This document shows, piece after piece, positions 33,691-42,550 of a DNA stretch of 64,000 nucleotides. Source of the stretch: Candidatus Woesearchaeota archaeon (GTDB taxonomy: Archaea; Nanobdellota; Nanobdellia; Woesearchaeales; GCA-2686295); the NCBI GenBank assembly GCA_013202845.1, contig JABMPT010000003.1, positions 47,609 through 111,608 on the forward strand, read 5' to 3'. Numbering within the stretch: position 1 is the first letter of the stretch; each line of letters begins with the position of its first letter. The notes beneath the pieces are model-generated. The model did not search any database and was not told where the DNA came from. It saw only the letters and a program-made list of their open reading frames with translations. Made by a program: the position numbers and the translations under genes.

Positions 33691-34572
33691 TACAAAAACA
33701 ATGGCTATGACGACGAGAAAACCTGTAATTGTAACCATAATTCTCAAAAACATACGCACGTTTTCTTCGGAAATGGAGCTGATTTCTTTAAGTGGATTGA
33801 CTTACAACAATATAGCAAAGACCATGTAACACACTTGAAATCTTATTTTAAAAAACACTTCAAGAATAAAACTTTTACATCTCCATTTGACTTACAAGAA
33901 TCAATCTATAAAAATAAAACTGGATTAAGCTCTATCATACTAACTGCAAGAGTTTATCTAAAATTTTGTGAGCAAATCGAAAAGCTATCCGATTATGTTA
34001 TCTCCAAGTATCGTAAGGTTTTGAAGATTAAAAAAAGTCGAAAGGACTTCTATGTACCAAGCAACGAAGAAATGTTAGTTAATTACAACAAAATCAAACA
34101 TAATCCTACTTATGAACTCGTTTATTTGGTTTTGGTCACTTCCGGAATAAGATTTATCGAATGTTTGGACTTTCTCAAGAATTATGACGAGAAAAAGTTT
34201 GCTATTCATCCAAACTATGTCTCTTATAATGTTTCAGATTTAAGACATACTAAGAACATTAACAATATCTATCTTCCTTTGTTTGTGTATAAAAAGCTTA
34301 AACGAGTAAACAGCTCTTATAACTCTCTAAGACAAAAGTATAAGCATAAAGGATGTACCTTTTCACTTAAATATCTTAGAAAATGGCATTATAACTTCTT
34401 ACTATACAATAATGTGCCGGAAAGTGTGGCGGACTTCATACAAGGAAGAGCTTCAAAGTCAATAAGTGCAAATCATTACTTAGCAAAAGCTCAACAAGTA
34501 GAACATTGGTATCCACATGTAGCTTTGAATTTAGAAAAATTGTTATATACTGGTAACTTAGAAAAAGATTGA
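33634..34572 (+). CDS. SSV-type integrase, C-terminal catalytic part (int(C))
   Basis: A 312-codon frame starts in the tRNA intron and reads through the tRNA 3' exon; residues 2-24 are att-encoded. The catalytic domain resembles SSV1 integrase (shared DFIQGR) and has tyrosine-recombinase residues Arg173 (TSGIRF), Arg249 (KYLRK), Arg272 and Tyr282 (NHYLAK). In the circular form this frame continues from the RHH-like fragment at 43201, giving 352 residues. In the integrated state it lacks its own promoter and most of its N-terminus, so it may be silent or made only as a truncated protein. Confidence 0.88.
   Translation: MIESSSSLVLTRVRIPSPAYKNNGYDDEKTCNCNHNSQKHTHVFFGNGADFFKWIDLQQYSKDHVTHLKSYFKKHFKNKTFTSPFDLQESIYKNKTGLSSIILTARVYLKFCEQIEKLSDYVISKYRKVLKIKKSRKDFYVPSNEEMLVNYNKIKHNPTYELVYLVLVTSGIRFIECLDFLKNYDEKKFAIHPNYVSYNVSDLRHTKNINNIYLPLFVYKKLKRVNSSYNSLRQKYKHKGCTFSLKYLRKWHYNFLLYNNVPESVADFIQGRASKSISANHYLAKAQQVEHWYPHVALNLEKLLYTGNLEKD
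33635..33706 (+). repeat. attL: 72-bp direct repeat
   Basis: This is identical to 43322-43393. It covers the last 10 bases of the tRNA intron, the whole 3' exon, the 10-base spacer and the first six bases (ATGGCT) of the RNase J reading frame. The flanking bases differ on both sides, defining the repeat exactly. Confidence 0.95.
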
Positions 34573-34573
34573 A

Positions 34574-35119
34574 ATGAAAATAATAGTCTCACTATCACTA
34601 ATTTTGATTTTACTTATTACTGGTTGTCAAACACAATATTCAGAAGCTAATTGTCCTGATTTAGATTATTCAACTTGTCCAAAACAGATTGAAAAAGAAA
34701 CTATCACAAAATATCAATGTTATGACGGTTCGATAAAAGATAGTATTAATAGTTGTCCAAAAACAGAAATCGAAAAGTCACAAGAAGAATGTCCCCAATT
34801 AGATGAAATAAATGTTTTTGAATGGAAGAGTATTCTGGGTTCAAAATATATGCGATTAAACAATTCTTACAACGGTTATACCAACGAAGGATATAATGTT
34901 ACTTGGTTACTTTATGTTCAATGCGAGAAAGGTCGTGAAAAAGGGGATAACATAAAGTGGTGGTATTGTGGTAAATACCCTGACTCACTTTTAGACACAA
35001 TTCATTTAATGAAAATAATTACTGACAATGAAGACAATATTCTTGAAATAATAAATAAAAAGGCCTACAACATCTATGATGAGAATTTCAACTTTGAAAA
35101 AACTATTTGTTATTCGTAA
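34574..35119 (+). CDS. Element-encoded lipoprotein
   Basis: This 181-residue protein has a lipoprotein signal (MKIIVSLSLILILLITGCQT; lipobox ITGC). Two related Cys-Pro units follow (ANCPDLDYSTCPKQ, NSCPKTEIEK, ECPQLDE), then a Trp/Tyr-rich domain (WLLYVQCEKG, WWYCGKY) with paired cysteines. It starts 1 base after int(C), so expression may depend on that transcript. It could be a surface or exclusion protein; no family is recognised. Confidence 0.65.
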   Translation: MKIIVSLSLILILLITGCQTQYSEANCPDLDYSTCPKQIEKETITKYQCYDGSIKDSINSCPKTEIEKSQEECPQLDEINVFEWKSILGSKYMRLNNSYNGYTNEGYNVTWLLYVQCEKGREKGDNIKWWYCGKYPDSLLDTIHLMKIITDNEDNILEIINKKAYNIYDENFNFEKTICYS

Positions 35120-35334
35120 ATACAATCATAAAAAGAAATAATCCATAACATAACTTTTAACAAAAAACAACATTCAAATTCTGAAAACACTATTGACACG
35201 ACAAAAAACGAGCTTACGAACTATTCTTTTTATCAAATTTTAGTTAGAATATCTTCATTTGTGAATAAAATTGTGTGCTTTTGCGACATATTTGTATTCA
35301 ACAAGTTTTTCTTATAATTTTCTTATAAGTACCT

Positions 35335-36426
35335 TCAAGGTAAACTTTCACAAGCAATTCCATCATCATCTCCATCTAAGTAATGTATATCATCACTTCC
35401 ACAAAATTCCATTACTACTTGTGCATCAGCTTGTGTACTAAAATCTGCACAATTATAATGATTAGAAGAACAAATAGGTACTGAATTATCATAATCTTCC
35501 CATAAACAACCACGATTCTCTGAAGAGGCAGTCAATTCTGCTTCTTTAAACAAAAAAGAATATTCTTTATTTGAGCCATATTCATATTCATAAGCAAACC
35601 CTAAAAAAATCATTCCAAAATTGATAAACATATCTTCTTCTCCAGAAACATCAGCATAAATATATCTTAATAATCTTCCATATTTGTCTTTATCTTGAAT
35701 ATCTGATTCTAAAGTAACTTCTTTTCCTAATATCAAATCTTCAAGTTCTTCTTTTGCTTCTTCATAACATTCTTCTCCAACTTCAGGAGAATTTATCCCG
35801 ATTAATCTAACGCTTTCACCAGTATCAATCACAATAGTGTCGCCATCTATGACGTTAGTAACTTTAACTGTGGTTTTTGAGCTTGTAGATGATAATTTCT
35901 CATAAAGGTCCTCCAGTCTAACTCTTCCTTCTTGGGCTTTTGTAGATAACTCATTTGATAATTCTTCATATAAATCTTCAAGGTCTACATCTGTATATTG
36001 TGCTCTATCCAATAGTTCATCATTTACTGAGTTACATAACTCTAATAGTTTATCTCCCTCTGCATCTAATTGATTTGATAATTCATCAACTTGTCCAAAA
36101 CAAAAATCTACCCCTCCATCACAAGTGGTTAGTAATTTATGCATTGAAGAATTATGTGTTTCATATAATAAATCAATTTCATTACGACATTGTATACTCA
36201 ATTTACTTAATAATTCTCCAGCTTGTTCTGGTCTACTTACAGTTTTATTAGTTTGTTCAACAACTGAATTGCTTTCTTCATCAGAATCACAAATAGAATT
36301 ATCATTCAAGTCAAGACAACAATCAGTACCAACGAGCATATATGGTTTATTACATACAACTTGCTGTGTGCACGCTAACACTGAAAACAATACTAATAAT
36401 AGAAAAACAATAAAAAATTTATTCAT
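35335..36426 (-). CDS. Secreted thermonuclease lipoprotein with Excalibur-like domain
   Basis: ATG 36426 after GGGTG gives 363 residues. The lipobox is VLACTQQ, then ~150 residues of helical spacer with acidic Asn/Asp motifs. A staphylococcal nuclease domain follows (~190-310) with DGDTI, VRLIGINSPEVGE and KYGRLLRYIY, which carry the metal and catalytic Asp/Arg/Glu/Arg positions. The C-terminus has an Excalibur-type motif (DGDDDGIACES), a calcium-binding module. It should digest DNA or RNA outside the cell, for nucleotide salvage or against competitors. Confidence 0.85.
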   Translation of the reverse strand: MNKFFIVFLLLVLFSVLACTQQVVCNKPYMLVGTDCCLDLNDNSICDSDEESNSVVEQTNKTVSRPEQAGELLSKLSIQCRNEIDLLYETHNSSMHKLLTTCDGGVDFCFGQVDELSNQLDAEGDKLLELCNSVNDELLDRAQYTDVDLEDLYEELSNELSTKAQEGRVRLEDLYEKLSSTSSKTTVKVTNVIDGDTIVIDTGESVRLIGINSPEVGEECYEEAKEELEDLILGKEVTLESDIQDKDKYGRLLRYIYADVSGEEDMFINFGMIFLGFAYEYEYGSNKEYSFLFKEAELTASSENRGCLWEDYDNSVPICSSNHYNCADFSTQADAQVVMEFCGSDDIHYLDGDDDGIACESLP

Positions 36427-36521
36427 AATAAACACCCAATATATGTATTGAAATATAACTTGAATTATATAAATATTCCCAAACGTGTTACTAACTTAAA
36501 GCAATTTGTGACACAACCGAT

Positions 36522-37853
36522 TCAATACACACATGTTTCTAGTTTTTCAATAAGATTTAGAAAATTTTTCATAACTTTTTTCGGCCAGTCAAATGACCAT
36601 AGACGTTTTGATTTCTTCCCATAGACTTTTTCAGCCAACTTATGTCTCTCAACACATATAGACATCCAATTATTATTCTTACTTAACTGCTTTGTTTCTT
36701 TTATGAATTCTTTCATAAAATCAATATATTCTTGAGATGGACATTGATAATAATATTTCATTGATAGAAGCACTTTATACTCTTGGTCTCCTATTTGTTC
36801 TGTTATCAAGCTTAATGAAAAATCTGATTTCCAAAGTAATTTTGAATCAGTTCTTTGCCAATGCTTAGGTAAAAGAGAATAGTCGTTTGATGCATCATAA
36901 GCCATTTTCGCCATCATTTTTCTATTTAGAAATAACATTACTAAGAAATTATAAATTAGTTGTCCGGCAAATATAATTAAACTAAAGTTACTTTGAAGAT
37001 TAATATGAGTTTTATATTTTATAATATCTAATTTCTTCTGACTTAACTTCTTTTTCTTGTATTTCTTAGATTTATAATCAGATAATAATTCAAGGAATTT
37101 CTTCTTAAGAAGTTTTAATCTAGAAAGCTCTTTCAGAGTTTTTTTATTTGTTACTGGTTCATACATATTGTTTAAGAATTGTTCTCCAGTATCGTAAAAA
37201 ACATCTTTCTTAATAAATAGAAGATGGTGTTTTTTGTTAATAACTTTGGCTTTCGATTTCATATGTTTATGTTCGCCAAACATTTTCTTCAATTGTTCTA
37301 TCCTTTCAGATACAACTCTCATATTTGTAAAAGTTTCCAGAAATCTCAATCCATAAACAATAAAAAATGAGAGGATGAAGAGAGATAAATAAACATTGTG
37401 CCAATTTAGATTATATGTGAACTTAATTATTATAATATAAATAATTGAACTAACAACGCTCCATCTCACATTCTTAGCAAACTTATAAATTAATGAAAAT
37501 ACTGAACAAGCAGAGAAGAAGATTAACACTGTTGGTAAATCTATTAAAAAAAAGTCTATAATAGGAAATGTGAACGGTATTAATAGAACGCTTGTGTAAA
37601 TGGACATATATTTTTCTTGTTGAGAATTCAATTTTGTGTCTAATAATAATTCCATAAATAAATCAAAGATGATAAGAGCAGATACAAACACAATTATGAC
37701 TTGGGCTAGGGAAGGAATGTTTATGTTGAATAAAAAACCATAATATATCATTCTTACCATTATTAGAAGAAAAGTTATAATTAGCACATAGGGATTATAT
37801 CTAAATAAAAGAAGTCTGAATTTAATTTTATTAAAACTCCAGTATTCAGTCAT
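36522..37853 (-). CDS. Large multi-helix membrane protein with basic cytoplasmic region
   Basis: Starting at ATG 37853 (a TATA-like TTTATATAG lies ~25 bases before it) gives 443 residues. Six or so hydrophobic helices fill the first ~170 residues. A basic, Lys-rich region (~190-270), another hydrophobic stretch (~290-315) and a C-terminal soluble domain ending LNLIEKLETCVY follow. No transporter or enzyme motif is recognised. Confidence 0.65.
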   Translation of the reverse strand: MTEYWSFNKIKFRLLLFRYNPYVLIITFLLIMVRMIYYGFLFNINIPSLAQVIIVFVSALIIFDLFMELLLDTKLNSQQEKYMSIYTSVLLIPFTFPIIDFFLIDLPTVLIFFSACSVFSLIYKFAKNVRWSVVSSIIYIIIIKFTYNLNWHNVYLSLFILSFFIVYGLRFLETFTNMRVVSERIEQLKKMFGEHKHMKSKAKVINKKHHLLFIKKDVFYDTGEQFLNNMYEPVTNKKTLKELSRLKLLKKKFLELLSDYKSKKYKKKKLSQKKLDIIKYKTHINLQSNFSLIIFAGQLIYNFLVMLFLNRKMMAKMAYDASNDYSLLPKHWQRTDSKLLWKSDFSLSLITEQIGDQEYKVLLSMKYYYQCPSQEYIDFMKEFIKETKQLSKNNNWMSICVERHKLAEKVYGKKSKRLWSFDWPKKVMKNFLNLIEKLETCVY

Positions 37854-37941
37854 AAAAGTGTTAATAAATATTACTATATAAATATTGTTTTGAACAACCA
37901 AATTGAATAATATTTATAAATAAACTTACCTTAATAACCAT

Positions 37942-38508
37942 ATGTCTGAAAAATATGACTCAAAATATGGTAACAAAGACGTTAAAGCAGGTAATATTAT
38001 ACAAGGAGATAAACAAGATTTTTCTGGAAGTAATGTGGCTGGAAGAGATATAATTCAAATCCATAATGATGGGAATAAAAAAAGTCAAGAGATTGCTGTT
38101 CCTGTAGAAGGTGCTAGTAACTTCTTTCTAGATATGTCTAAAGGTTACTGGTCATTTCTTAGAAAAGGAGTTAAAGAAACAATTATTGCATTAGTTGTTC
38201 CTGGTTTAATATCTGGTTTTATCTCTCAAGATGTTATTGGAACAAAACTCATTACAAATTCATATGTTCACGCAATAGGATTTATTGTATTAGCATTATT
38301 AATTGCTTTGGTAAGTGCTAAATATACTCATAACTGTCCAAAATGTAAACAAGAATTCGCAGTTACAGAAGTAGAAAGAATTCTAACAAATAAAAAGAAA
38401 GTTGAAAAAAACATAGTTGAAAATTATAGAGTAACAAATAGTTGCAGACATTGTGATTATACTAAAACTTACACAGATATCAAAGAATATGAACCAGATT
38501 CAAACTAA
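37942..38508 (+). CDS. Two-helix membrane protein with GD-repeat head and zinc-ribbon tail
   Basis: This 188-residue protein has an N-terminus with short G-D repeats (GNIIQGDKQDFSGSNVAGRDIIQ). These resemble the beta-solenoid-like headers seen on various signalling and defence membrane proteins. Two membrane helices (~78-100, ~110-128) follow, then CPKC and CRHC pairs forming a likely zinc ribbon. A TATA-like sequence precedes it. The design suggests an anchored sensor or adaptor; the function is unknown. Confidence 0.65.
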   Translation: MSEKYDSKYGNKDVKAGNIIQGDKQDFSGSNVAGRDIIQIHNDGNKKSQEIAVPVEGASNFFLDMSKGYWSFLRKGVKETIIALVVPGLISGFISQDVIGTKLITNSYVHAIGFIVLALLIALVSAKYTHNCPKCKQEFAVTEVERILTNKKKVEKNIVENYRVTNSCRHCDYTKTYTDIKEYEPDSN

Positions 38509-38533
38509 TAATTAGCCATAACACAACTTTCTA

Positions 38534-38550
38534 TCTCTTAGAGTAAGAGA
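38534..38550 (+). terminator. Perfect hairpin after the 37942 gene
   Basis: TCTCTTA (38534-38540) pairs with TAAGAGA (38544-38550) around a GAG loop, 25 bases after the stop. It may protect or end the transcript, or belong to the iteron-like region that follows. Confidence 0.4.
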
Positions 38551-38574
38551 CTTTGAAGAGACACTCCACTATAT

Positions 38575-38750
38575 CGAAATGTTTTATACCCTCCTTATAT
38601 ACCCTAAACTATCAAATATGTGCGTTTTTGTGCTTAAAAAGAGCTTTTTTAAAGATTTAAAGGGTGTTTCGCACACTTCAATTTTATATACCACGAAACA
38701 CTGTTTTATACACTACGAAACCCTTTGGTATATCAATCTTATATACCCTC
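38575..38750. repeat. Iteron-like repeat region beside the replication ATPase
   Basis: A non-coding A/T-rich stretch repeats TTATA(TA)CC/CA units (near 38584, 38595, 38685, 38705 and 38739). CGAAA units precede or follow several of them (CGAAATGTTTTATACC; CGAAACACTGTTTTATAC; ACGAAACCC). Short direct repeats next to a replication-type ATPase are typical of plasmid or virus origins. Confidence 0.4.
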
Positions 38751-40057
38751 TACTGTATTTCTGGTTCACTTTGTACACTTTCTACACTTGGTTCTTCGAA
38801 ATGTTGTGCATAGCCATTTCTCTTTATTGCTTTATCTACATCTTCTGAAGACAAGTAGTATGGAATGCCTTCACTTTGTCTTTTACTAGATTTAAGACCA
38901 AGTTTGTGCAATTCTCTTCCAGTTGTGCCTTCTTTAATTCCAGCAATACCTAGTTGTTCTCTATATTTCACAGTTATTTCTTTTACAAAGAACTTCTTTC
39001 TACTCTCATCAGTTATATCTTTTAAAGCCACTAACAAATTATATTGCCAATCGTACTCTAAAGATAAAGACTCTTTCTCATCAACTCTACTAAAATAATA
39101 GTCGAGCAATTTTTTGTCTTCAGCCACTTCTTTTGCAATACTGCAAATAACTCCAATAAGTTCTCTATGTCGAGCGAATGCTTCATTAAACGAATCAAAG
39201 TTTTCAAGGATCTTCGTTTTATGCTCTTGCATCAAATTGTTTATTGCATTTTTTAAAACTTCAAATCTTTGCATCTCTTCTTCACTTATTCGAATTGTCT
39301 GTTTCAACTCTTTCTGAGCTTTCACAGTTATAATCTCTATACAACGGTCATTAAGAGTTATAGACTTGAAGTCTTTTACTGTTGCAATCATCTTTGGCGA
39401 GAAAATATTCTTTTCTTTTGCTTCAAAAGATGTGCCTTCACATCGTACACTATGTGCACTTCGCTTCTTATATCCTTGATTCAAAACAGATTCTAATTCT
39501 GTTTTAGTGTACCTGCTCATACCCTCAAATTCATCTAAGAATATAACTTGAATGCTACTTTCAAGCATACGAACAATTCTAGCTTCGTTCATTCCACTTA
39601 GAACTTTTCCATTATTAACTAATAATTGACACACTTCCATTATTGTTGTCTTTCCACTTCCGGGCACACCATTAAGTTTTATATATGGTGTTATACCAAA
39701 ATCATCAGCCAAGCGAGTATGAAATACCCAATTTACAAGAATATCATACTCTTCTTCTTGACTAAGTTCGATGTATTCTTTCAAAATACTTCTCACTTCA
39801 TTGTAGACTTCTTTAAAGTCTCTAACTTCTTCTTCTTTTGGTTGTTCGTTGTTCTGCACTTCTACTACTTCTTTTCGTACTAAGCCAAACCAGTTGGCAA
39901 TTTTGTCTAAATCCATTTTATTTCTAGGCATTTTTTCACAGTGCCAGTACCTGTGAGACTCTTCTTCTGAGAGCCTACAAATTAGAAATACTCTGGTGTG
40001 GATATGTTCTGTAACTTTTTTTAGACACATTCTAGTATATAGTCTATTTAATAACAA
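38750..40057 (-). CDS. AAA+/helicase-like replication ATPase of the element
   Basis: This is a 435-codon frame; starts at 40030 and 39931 are also possible. Walker A is GVPGSGKTT (~130-138) and Walker B is VIFLDEFEG (~171-179). A segment ending KDFKSITLNDRCIEIIT resembles the sensor region of DUF3631/DUF927-like ATPases from plasmids and viruses, which occur with primases. The C-terminal ~90 residues look like a winged-helix DNA-binding domain. No primase domain is visible. It probably unwinds or loads at the adjacent repeats. Confidence 0.75.
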   Translation of the reverse strand: MLLNRLYTRMCLKKVTEHIHTRVFLICRLSEEESHRYWHCEKMPRNKMDLDKIANWFGLVRKEVVEVQNNEQPKEEEVRDFKEVYNEVRSILKEYIELSQEEEYDILVNWVFHTRLADDFGITPYIKLNGVPGSGKTTIMEVCQLLVNNGKVLSGMNEARIVRMLESSIQVIFLDEFEGMSRYTKTELESVLNQGYKKRSAHSVRCEGTSFEAKEKNIFSPKMIATVKDFKSITLNDRCIEIITVKAQKELKQTIRISEEEMQRFEVLKNAINNLMQEHKTKILENFDSFNEAFARHRELIGVICSIAKEVAEDKKLLDYYFSRVDEKESLSLEYDWQYNLLVALKDITDESRKKFFVKEITVKYREQLGIAGIKEGTTGRELHKLGLKSSKRQSEGIPYYLSSEDVDKAIKRNGYAQHFEEPSVESVQSEPEIQ

Positions 40058-40091
40058 AATTTAAATTGTACACAAGGTTCACAAAGTACAT

Positions 40092-40988
40092 ATGAGTGAT
40101 TTAGAAAAGATATGGGATTATCAAACAAGTTCAAAAAGATATAGAACCAGAGCAAAATATTTCACAATCATAATCTTATATTTCTTACACGTTGACAGAG
40201 ATTACGCCTATAATATGGCAAGAAATTTTAAAAATGTAATTATGGGAACTAGAACTACAAATGAAACAAAAAATTTTTTTGAACTACTGAATCCTAGCAA
40301 AATATCTGTTTTACTAAATATTCTAACAAGATATATGATTTTACACAAAGAAGTAGATGAGAATAATAAACGAGCCTATTACTCTTTAAATTACTATGGA
40401 CTAGCACATTTCTTAATAATTAATTATAATAAAGTTCATCAAATATCTTACAAGTCAAAACCAATTAAACGTTCATTATACGATTTAGAAACTTTTATGG
40501 AGGGAAAAGATTTACAAGAAATAAAAATCTTCAATAACGTGACTTATAAAACTTTTCAGAAACTAGTGTTCTACTACAACCATTACTCAGAAAGATTAAA
40601 ACCAGAAGATATAATAATTAATATAACTAGCTATAAAAAGTTCGATTTCTATACAATTTTTTTACACCTACTAAATTTCTTACAAACAATATACAACTAT
40701 TATAATTTAGAAAACGTGTTGAGTGTACTAAATGAACAAAGTGTAGGTAAAAAAATGAATACAAAGAAGATAGAGAAAAACGACTTAAAAGGACCCTTAA
40801 GAATATACACTCAAACCACTTTAAATAAGATAAAAATAGAATATATTAATCATTATATATTAAAATATTATAATAATAAAGAAGATAGAGAAGATATAAT
40901 AAAAACATATTATAATAACGACTTAAAAGATTTAATAGACTTTATAAGAGAAGCAACCATAAACAGTCTTCTTATAGACAGAGAATAA
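40092..40988 (+). CDS. Uncharacterised basic protein, Asn/Tyr-rich
   Basis: This 298-residue protein is helical and has very A/T-driven composition (many Asn, Lys, Tyr, Ile). Part of it (RYMILHKEVDENNKRAYYSLNYYGLAHFL) reads like a winged-helix wing, as in archaeal regulators. It is transcribed divergently from the ATPase across a short A/T-rich gap, an arrangement common for replication or regulatory genes. Confidence 0.6.
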   Translation: MSDLEKIWDYQTSSKRYRTRAKYFTIIILYFLHVDRDYAYNMARNFKNVIMGTRTTNETKNFFELLNPSKISVLLNILTRYMILHKEVDENNKRAYYSLNYYGLAHFLIINYNKVHQISYKSKPIKRSLYDLETFMEGKDLQEIKIFNNVTYKTFQKLVFYYNHYSERLKPEDIIINITSYKKFDFYTIFLHLLNFLQTIYNYYNLENVLSVLNEQSVGKKMNTKKIEKNDLKGPLRIYTQTTLNKIKIEYINHYILKYYNNKEDREDIIKTYYNNDLKDLIDFIREATINSLLIDRE

Positions 40989-41060
40989 CATACACAAACT
41001 ACACTTTATACACCAAAAGTATTTATACAAAAAATACTTACAAACATTTGAGGGGATATT

Positions 41061-41546
41061 ATGACACTTAAAATAATTGAAATAAATAATATTGATGAAA
41101 TAACAGAATCAAAGTTAGAAGAGAATCCTGAACAAATATTATTAGTACCAAATTCAGGCTGGCGTGAGGAAAAGGGTGCACTGTATCCTTCCGAATCAGC
41201 AGATTTCAAAAAGCATATTAATCAAAATTCAGAATACAAGGCAGAGTTTGTATCCGAACCGACCAAACTATTAAGTTTGAATAGTTTTGATGCTTTTATA
41301 CCGTTAGTAGTATTAAGTGCTCAATTTGTTCAAAATATTGGTATTAAAGTTATTGTTGGATTAATAGTATCATATTTACAAAACAAATATACAAGAATAT
41401 TTGAGGATTCCAATAGCAATGTTAAGTTCACTCTTAAGATAAAAGGAAAGAAAAAAAGCTTAGACTTAGAGTATGATGGACCTGCATCTGAAATCAACAG
41501 TACTTTCACACCAGAGAAAGTTTCAGAAATTATGTCAAAATTATGA
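41061..41546 (+). CDS. Small protein with central hydrophobic segment, first of an overlapping pair
   Basis: This 161-residue protein has a soluble N-terminus (LLVPNSGWREEKGALYPSES), a hydrophobic stretch (~75-105) that could associate with a membrane, and a C-terminal beta region (LKIKGKKKSLDLEYDGPASEI). Its stop overlaps the next ATG (ATGA), so the two products are probably made together. A GAGGGGATATT ribosome site precedes it. No family is recognised. Confidence 0.6.
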   Translation: MTLKIIEINNIDEITESKLEENPEQILLVPNSGWREEKGALYPSESADFKKHINQNSEYKAEFVSEPTKLLSLNSFDAFIPLVVLSAQFVQNIGIKVIVGLIVSYLQNKYTRIFEDSNSNVKFTLKIKGKKKSLDLEYDGPASEINSTFTPEKVSEIMSKL

Positions 41547-42367
41547 GAAATATAACTATTGATAAGAAGTTTTTCAAAGAAATAATCGAGAAGAAAAAAC
41601 TTTTCTATAAGCAAATAGAAAAAGAAGAATTTGACACTGCTATTTCTAACTTAAATAAAGAGACAAAGAAATGTCAGGCTGCTGTAAAACAAAATTGTGA
41701 TACAGATGAGATATTGTGCAATCAGTATGTAATTATTAATTGTTTTTGGGGTTTATTACGTAATTATTGCAAGTTCTGGAGATTCTTAGGAGATAATGAG
41801 TTTCAAGCTTCGTGGAACTTATTACAAGATTGTTTTGGAAACATTCGAGGAATTGATATGGCTTCCAATGGTAAAGAACTTTTTGATTCGGATAATTTCT
41901 ACAAACATCTTCTAAACATCGAAAAGTTATATCCATACAAAATGTTTATTAGTACCGAATTAATAGTTAAGAAAATAATTTGTTCTATTTGTGAAAAAAG
42001 TCCATATGACAATGATTGTAATCATATTAAAGGAGAATTGTATGCAGGAAAGTTCTGTATAAACATTGTTAAAGATGCTGAACTTATTGGAAGTTCATTT
42101 GTAGAGAATCCATCAAATAAAAGATGTGTTATACTAATTAATTATGACAAATCCAAACCACGATATAGCTCTTTCGGTAAAGTTTGGCAATTTTCTAAGA
42201 TAACTCCGTTACATGAATATATAATTAAGCCAAAAAAAGTCTTGTTAAAACAAAAAGAGTTTCTTGAATATGCAAAAGCCTTGAATGTTGATAAAGAACA
42301 AGTAAAAAATCAAAGATTCGTACCAGTTACATTCTATGAAGTAACGAAATCAACGTCAATAATATAG
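41543..42367 (+). CDS. Uncharacterised protein with Cys/His zinc-binding motif
   Basis: This 274-residue protein is helical for ~145 residues. A Cys/His motif (CSICEKSPYDNDCNHIKGEL) can bind zinc. Next comes GKFCINIVKDAELIGSSFV with NPSNKRC, a combination I recall from uncharacterised phage- and plasmid-associated proteins. It is translationally coupled to the gene at 41061. It may act as a regulator or nuclease-associated protein, but no catalytic residues are evident. Confidence 0.6.
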   Translation: MRNITIDKKFFKEIIEKKKLFYKQIEKEEFDTAISNLNKETKKCQAAVKQNCDTDEILCNQYVIINCFWGLLRNYCKFWRFLGDNEFQASWNLLQDCFGNIRGIDMASNGKELFDSDNFYKHLLNIEKLYPYKMFISTELIVKKIICSICEKSPYDNDCNHIKGELYAGKFCINIVKDAELIGSSFVENPSNKRCVILINYDKSKPRYSSFGKVWQFSKITPLHEYIIKPKKVLLKQKEFLEYAKALNVDKEQVKNQRFVPVTFYEVTKSTSII

Positions 42368-42394
42368 TATTAGTTGAATTCTTCTTTCATCGAG

Positions 42395-42536
42395 GACAAA
42401 CCACTCTAAACTTGTCTTGAGGTGTCCATCCTAACGCAATCCGGTGCCATCCGGTAGCACTTCTCGTCGGTCGAATGGTAATCTTCAAGTGTGTTTTCTC
42501 AACCGCTTAAATTGAAGGCATTTAGCTCGGTTTGTC
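42395..42536. ncRNA. Candidate structured RNA in a GC-rich island
   Basis: This non-coding stretch is markedly GC-richer than the A/T-rich element. GACAAACC (42395-42402) pairs perfectly with GGTTTGTC (42529-42536) to close the region. Inside, CTTCAA (42483-42488) pairs with TTGAAG (42512-42517) and GTGC (42444-42447) with GCAC (42457-42460). ATCCGGT occurs twice (42439, 42449). The strand is unknown. Alternatives are an origin or a regulatory site. Confidence 0.4.
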
Positions 42537-42550
42537 GAGGAGAAAAAGAC

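Noticed and set aside
33701..33720. Alternative integrase starts ATG 33701 or 33707
   Set aside because: Both are out of frame with the catalytic domain. The first is simply the repeat's copy of the RNase J start.
35120..35334. Possible gene or RNA in the 215-base gap of the element
   Set aside because: It is A/T-rich with no start, no convincing frame and no stable stems. I see only likely terminators for the two converging genes.
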